The notes under the pieces were generated by a model. It was given only the letters and a program-made list of their open reading frames with translations. It was not told the DNA's origin and searched no databases. 64,000 nt of DNA. Source: Micromonospora sp. U21. GTDB lineage: Bacteria; Actinomycetota; Actinomycetes; Mycobacteriales; Micromonosporaceae. The stretch spans positions 1-64,000 of the forward strand of contig NZ_JAGPYK010000016.1 in the NCBI RefSeq assembly GCF_018070045.1, given 5' to 3'. Made by a program: the position numbers and the translations under genes. Positions 61,901-64,000 of this stretch are shown here, one piece after another. The number at the start of each line of letters is the position of its first letter. Position 1 is the first letter of the stretch.

Positions 61901-63407
61901 GCGTGACAACGGGTTCGAACTCCTGCGGGCGGACGGGTCCCGGATGACCAGTCAGCAGGTGCTCGGAGCCACCGGCGCACCGGAGCAGCGGCTCACCGTT
62001 CCGACGTCGTTCGCCGCCAGGGCGTCCGGCAAGTCGGCCATGGCGACCCCCGCCGCGGTCGGCCCGCAGGCCGCCCCGTGGACGGACATCACCGACTATC
62101 CGGCCAACATCATGGACAACCGGGTGGTGACCCTGGACGGCAAGGTGTACTCGATCGGCGGTGGCGACGGGTCGAGCTCGACCACGAAGAACTACGCGTA
62201 CGACCCGGTGGCCCAGACCTGGACGTCGGTCGCCGACCTTCCCGGCGCCCGTAACGCCCTGGCCGTGGGCGTCGTGGACGGGAAGATCATCGCGACCGGC
62301 GGCTGGGCGGACGGCGGCCCGGACGCGGCCACCTGGTCGTACGACCCGGCGGCGAACACCTGGACGGAGCTGGCCGACAACCCGGCGCCGAGAGCTGCCG
62401 CCGGGCAGGCCGTCGTCGACGGCAAGCTGTACGCCATCGGCGGCTGCACCACGGCGGCCTGTACGCCGATGTCGAACACTGTCGTCCGGTACGACCCGGG
62501 CAGTGACAGCTGGGAGACGATGGCCAACTACCCGAAGTCGGTGGCCTTCGCCTCCTGCGGCGGGATCGACGGCACGATCTACTGCACCGGCGGCAACGAC
62601 GGGGCCGCCTCGCAGAAGTCCAGCTACGCCTTCGACCCGGGTGCCAACACCTGGACCGCCATCGCCGATGCGCCGGCCGACAACTGGGCCAGCTCGTTCG
62701 CTGTCGCGAGCGGCAAGCTCCTCGTCGTCGGCGGTTCGCAGGGTGGAGCCATCAGCAACGCCGGCTTCGCCTACGACCCGGCCACCAGCTCGTGGTCCAA
62801 CCTGCCGAACGCCAACACCGCGCGGTACCGCGGTGGCGCGGCGTGCGGCTTCTACAAGATCGGCGGCTCGTCCGGCAGCTTCAGCGCGGCGCCGGACAGC
62901 GAGGTGCTGCCGGGGTTCGAGGGTTGTGCCGAGGCGGCGGCCGATGTCAGCTGGATGACGATCGACAAGTCGGCGGTCACCCTGACGCCGGGTCAGAAGG
63001 TCACGGTCACCGTCGGGATGACGGCGAACGTGGACCAGCCGGGCACCTACTCCGGCTCGGTCGGCATCAAGGAGAACACGCCGTACACCGTGGCGCCGGC
63101 GGCGGTGACCATGACCGCGACGCCTCCGAAGACCTGGGGCAAGCTGATGGGCACGGTGACCGGGACCAGCTGCGCGGGTGCGACCTCGCCGATTGCCGGC
63201 GCGGTGGTCCAGGTCGACTCGTGGGCGATGTCGTGGACCTTCGCCACCGACACCCAGGGCAAGTACGCCTACTGGGTGGACCGTCGGAACAACCCGCTCA
63301 CGATGATCGTCGCCAAGGACGGCTGGAAGCCGCAGACCCGTCAGACGAAGATCAACACCACCACGCCCACGGTAGAGAACTTCGGGTTGTCGCCCGTCCG
63401 GTGCTGA
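58995..63407 (+). CDS. Secreted S8 (subtilisin-like) serine protease with CarboxypepD_reg and kelch modules
   Basis: A 1470-residue exported protease; ATG 58995 has GGGAGG nine bases upstream. After a signal peptide (about 1-37, ending AQA) and an I9-like propeptide (to about 155), the S8 domain carries Asp203 (IANIDTGV), His249 (DGHGTHTMG) and Ser419 (SGTSMAAPH). Two carboxypeptidase-regulatory-like sandwiches (about 495-655), a MAM/jelly-roll-like domain (about 675-835, STF-type FDGTTVPAGWSVVDNKGSG), another sandwich and a BACON/ASPM-like Ig domain follow. Five to six kelch repeats (about 1040-1310, YDPVAQTWTSVADLP, YDPAANTWTELADNP) and final beta domains complete it. It degrades extracellular protein; the propeller probably binds substrate or surfaces. 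Confidence 0.92.
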   Translation: MFRRPRWRRTARSLVSAGAAMILAATCLASISSGAQAAPGGTGAGAAPGDKIRPELAKQFQAKSEGDFWIRFKDRADLSKASAIKDWSKRGTAVAEALRRTAADSQGKIRAELDGSGAKYQTFWATNAIKVSSGSLAMAQKFAAHAEVEGLYAPVAYKVPEVTKGTDEKTVNALEWGIANINADDVWTQYGATGEGITIANIDTGVQFDHPALVGSYRGNNGDGTFDHNYNWFNAAGTCAAAPCDNDGHGTHTMGTMAGSDGANQIGVAPGVKWIAANGCCPSDAALVESGQWMLEPMDLNGQNPDASKRPNIINNSWGSQNPSNEPFMEDVTLAWAASGIFGVWSNGNSGPACQSSGSPGSLVSNYSTGAYDVNNNVAGFSGRGAGQNGEIKPNISAPGVNVRSSIPGSSYGSISGTSMAAPHLAGAIALLYSAAPSLVGDINATRALLNGAAIDKADDQCGGTAADNNVYGEGRLDALALLNAAPTGDTGTLAGTVTDATTGSPIAGATLTLTGPTGREVTTGADGKYSATLPTGDYQVAVAAFGYASTTKPATVTDGATTTLNVALTAVASVNVTGAVTDGSGHGWPLYAKVTVTGVSGVYDYTTPVNGRYSIKLPAGQTYTLRYESQYPGYQSVTKEVVVGSGNVTANVAVPVDTTTCTTAPGYTFGSDGEYETFDGTTVPAGWSVVDNKGSGQVWKFTDDGSRGNLTGGTGNFAMIDSDAYGAGGSQDSSLVSPVVNLTGVTAPVIRFNQDFNQLADDTGDVDLSIDGGATWTNVLRQETDVRGPKVTEIPIPQAAGKAQVQVRFHYYDASYEWWWEVDNVLIGSQVTCVPVDGGLVVGNVRDRNDNSYVNGATVTSDDRPTEKAVTVATPDDPGLADGFYWLYSTLTDTHKFTAKAGNYVSQSKQVDVQADWATTANFQLAAGRLSVTPTQVSATVQMPGGKASRTFTVTNTGGAPVDVEFSERDNGFELLRADGSRMTSQQVLGATGAPEQRLTVPTSFAARASGKSAMATPAAVGPQAAPWTDITDYPANIMDNRVVTLDGKVYSIGGGDGSSSTTKNYAYDPVAQTWTSVADLPGARNALAVGVVDGKIIATGGWADGGPDAATWSYDPAANTWTELADNPAPRAAAGQAVVDGKLYAIGGCTTAACTPMSNTVVRYDPGSDSWETMANYPKSVAFASCGGIDGTIYCTGGNDGAASQKSSYAFDPGANTWTAIADAPADNWASSFAVASGKLLVVGGSQGGAISNAGFAYDPATSSWSNLPNANTARYRGGAACGFYKIGGSSGSFSAAPDSEVLPGFEGCAEAAADVSWMTIDKSAVTLTPGQKVTVTVGMTANVDQPGTYSGSVGIKENTPYTVAPAAVTMTATPPKTWGKLMGTVTGTSCAGATSPIAGAVVQVDSWAMSWTFATDTQGKYAYWVDRRNNPLTMIVAKDGWKPQTRQTKINTTTPTVENFGLSPVRC

Positions 63408-63430
63408 ACGCCTGACCGGTAAGTGACAGA

Positions 63431-63465
63431 TCCGGCCCGCCTGGTCACCGACCAGGCGGGCCGGA
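63431..63465. terminator. Strong terminator between convergent protease and regulator genes
   Basis: Perfect 16-base arms TCCGGCCCGCCTGGTC (63431-63446) and complement (63450-63465) with an ACC loop, 24 bases after the protease stop and 17 before the stop of the convergent regulator. It can serve both directions. Confidence 0.8.
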
Positions 63466-63481
63466 CCCTGTTCGGCGGCGG

Positions 63482-63997
63482 TCAGACCGGGGCGAGCCGG
63501 AAACCGACGCCGCGGACCGCGTGGATCGTCGCCGCGGCGTTGAGCCGGGCGAGTTTGCGGCGTACGCGGCGGACCACGGAGTGCATGTCCGAGCCACGGC
63601 CGAGGTGCCTGTTGCCCCAGACCTCGAGGTGCAGACGCTCGTAGGTCCAGACCTGCCCGGGCGCGTCGACCAGGCAGAGCAGGACGTCATGCTCCAACCG
63701 GGTCAGGTCGATCTCCCGGTCGCGCCACCGCAGCACCCGGCGGTCGGAGTCGACGGCCAGGTCGGGTGGTGGCGGCGTCTGCGGGCTCTGCGCCGCCTCA
63801 GCGATCACGCTCTGGGCGGTGGGAATCACCGTGGCGGCGGCCGGCATCTCCACCACCCCGAGAAACTCCCGCGCCTGGTCGACATTCGAGACGATCAGGA
63901 AGGCGTCACTCCCGCCGAGCAGTCGGGCCAACTGCCTGCGCTCGTCCGGCGAGGACGCGATGCCGATGACCAGGGAGGCGACCGGAATCCCCTGCAT
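63482..63997 (-). CDS. Winged-helix (OmpR/PhoB-type) regulator, paralogue of 58158-58751, start at window edge
   Basis: A 171-residue reading frame whose visible ATG lies three bases from the window end, so the true start may be outside. The C-terminal winged helix (REIDLTRLEHDVLLCL, VWTYERLHLEVWG, VVRRVRRKLARLN, IHAVRGVGFRL) is closely similar to that of the gene at 58158. The N-terminal half (ASLVIGIASSPDERRQLARLL) again resembles a receiver start without an acceptor Asp. The two copies flank the S8 protease. Confidence 0.78.
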   Translation of the reverse strand: MQGIPVASLVIGIASSPDERRQLARLLGGSDAFLIVSNVDQAREFLGVVEMPAAATVIPTAQSVIAEAAQSPQTPPPPDLAVDSDRRVLRWRDREIDLTRLEHDVLLCLVDAPGQVWTYERLHLEVWGNRHLGRGSDMHSVVRRVRRKLARLNAAATIHAVRGVGFRLAPV

Positions 63998-64000
63998 TTT

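Noticed and set aside
1..64000. CRISPR arrays, tRNA or rRNA genes, intact insertion sequences, prophage genes
   Set aside because: No regularly spaced direct repeats, no cloverleaf or rRNA core sequences, and no transposase, integrase or phage structural motifs were seen.

Overview
The window is high-GC, densely packed DNA typical of an actinomycete. The gene families and style (GTG starts, ATGA-coupled operons, leaderless starts behind TANNNT boxes, a DUF397 gene, PhoD with a Tat signal, secreted GH27 and S8 enzymes with carbohydrate-binding or kelch modules) fit the Micromonosporaceae. That placement is inference from family content, not a database match. I see no rRNA, tRNA, CRISPR array, intact insertion sequence or phage. 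It reads as chromosome with several decayed genes.

Layout, left to right. 0-8.3 kb: a ROK regulator ahead of a secreted alpha-galactosidase, a SEC-C protein, a Tat-exported PhoD phosphatase with an unusual C-terminal half, and a DUF6461-like protein. 8.4-15.3 kb: a DUF397 gene with the remains of its XRE partner, an NhaA antiporter fused to a DsbA-like domain, a two-gene tartrate/malate-type operon (SLC13 permease and decarboxylating dehydrogenase), and an MFS transporter. 15.4-24.2 kb: a complete five-gene peptide-type ABC importer translationally coupled to a gamma-glutamyltransferase. It is bounded by a GntR/FCD regulator, and the same 9-base motif lies in front of both the importer and the regulator. 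24.2-28.4 kb: a membrane protein, ABA4-like protein, histidine kinase and response regulator operon, then a VOC protein. 28.5-32 kb: small or uncertain genes, gene remnants (lactonase, TROVE-type vWA) and a lower-GC orphan membrane protein.

32.1-50.1 kb is a one-carbon, molybdenum-enzyme island. A LysR gene faces a minus-strand cluster encoding form I aerobic CO dehydrogenase (CoxM, CoxS, CoxL with the AYxCSFR loop) and maturation proteins (XdhC-type, MocA-like, CoxD/MoxR, CoxG, CoxE). A perfect 40-base palindrome separates the cluster from a divergent second XdhC-type gene. After a decayed permease gene comes a three-gene formate dehydrogenase operon. Its catalytic subunit is read through an in-frame UGA as selenocysteine, followed by a hairpin with the GGTCT loop known from the E. 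coli fdhF SECIS. An oxalate/formate-type MFS transporter converges on it. Together these genes could feed electrons from CO and formate into respiration.

50.6-64 kb: a TetR-linked DHA2 efflux pump, then a TetR-controlled oxidative operon (DUF4873, Baeyer-Villiger-type monooxygenase, SDR, alpha/beta hydrolase) divergent from an AurF-like diiron oxygenase. Last is a 1470-residue secreted subtilase with a kelch propeller, flanked on both sides by paralogous winged-helix regulators.
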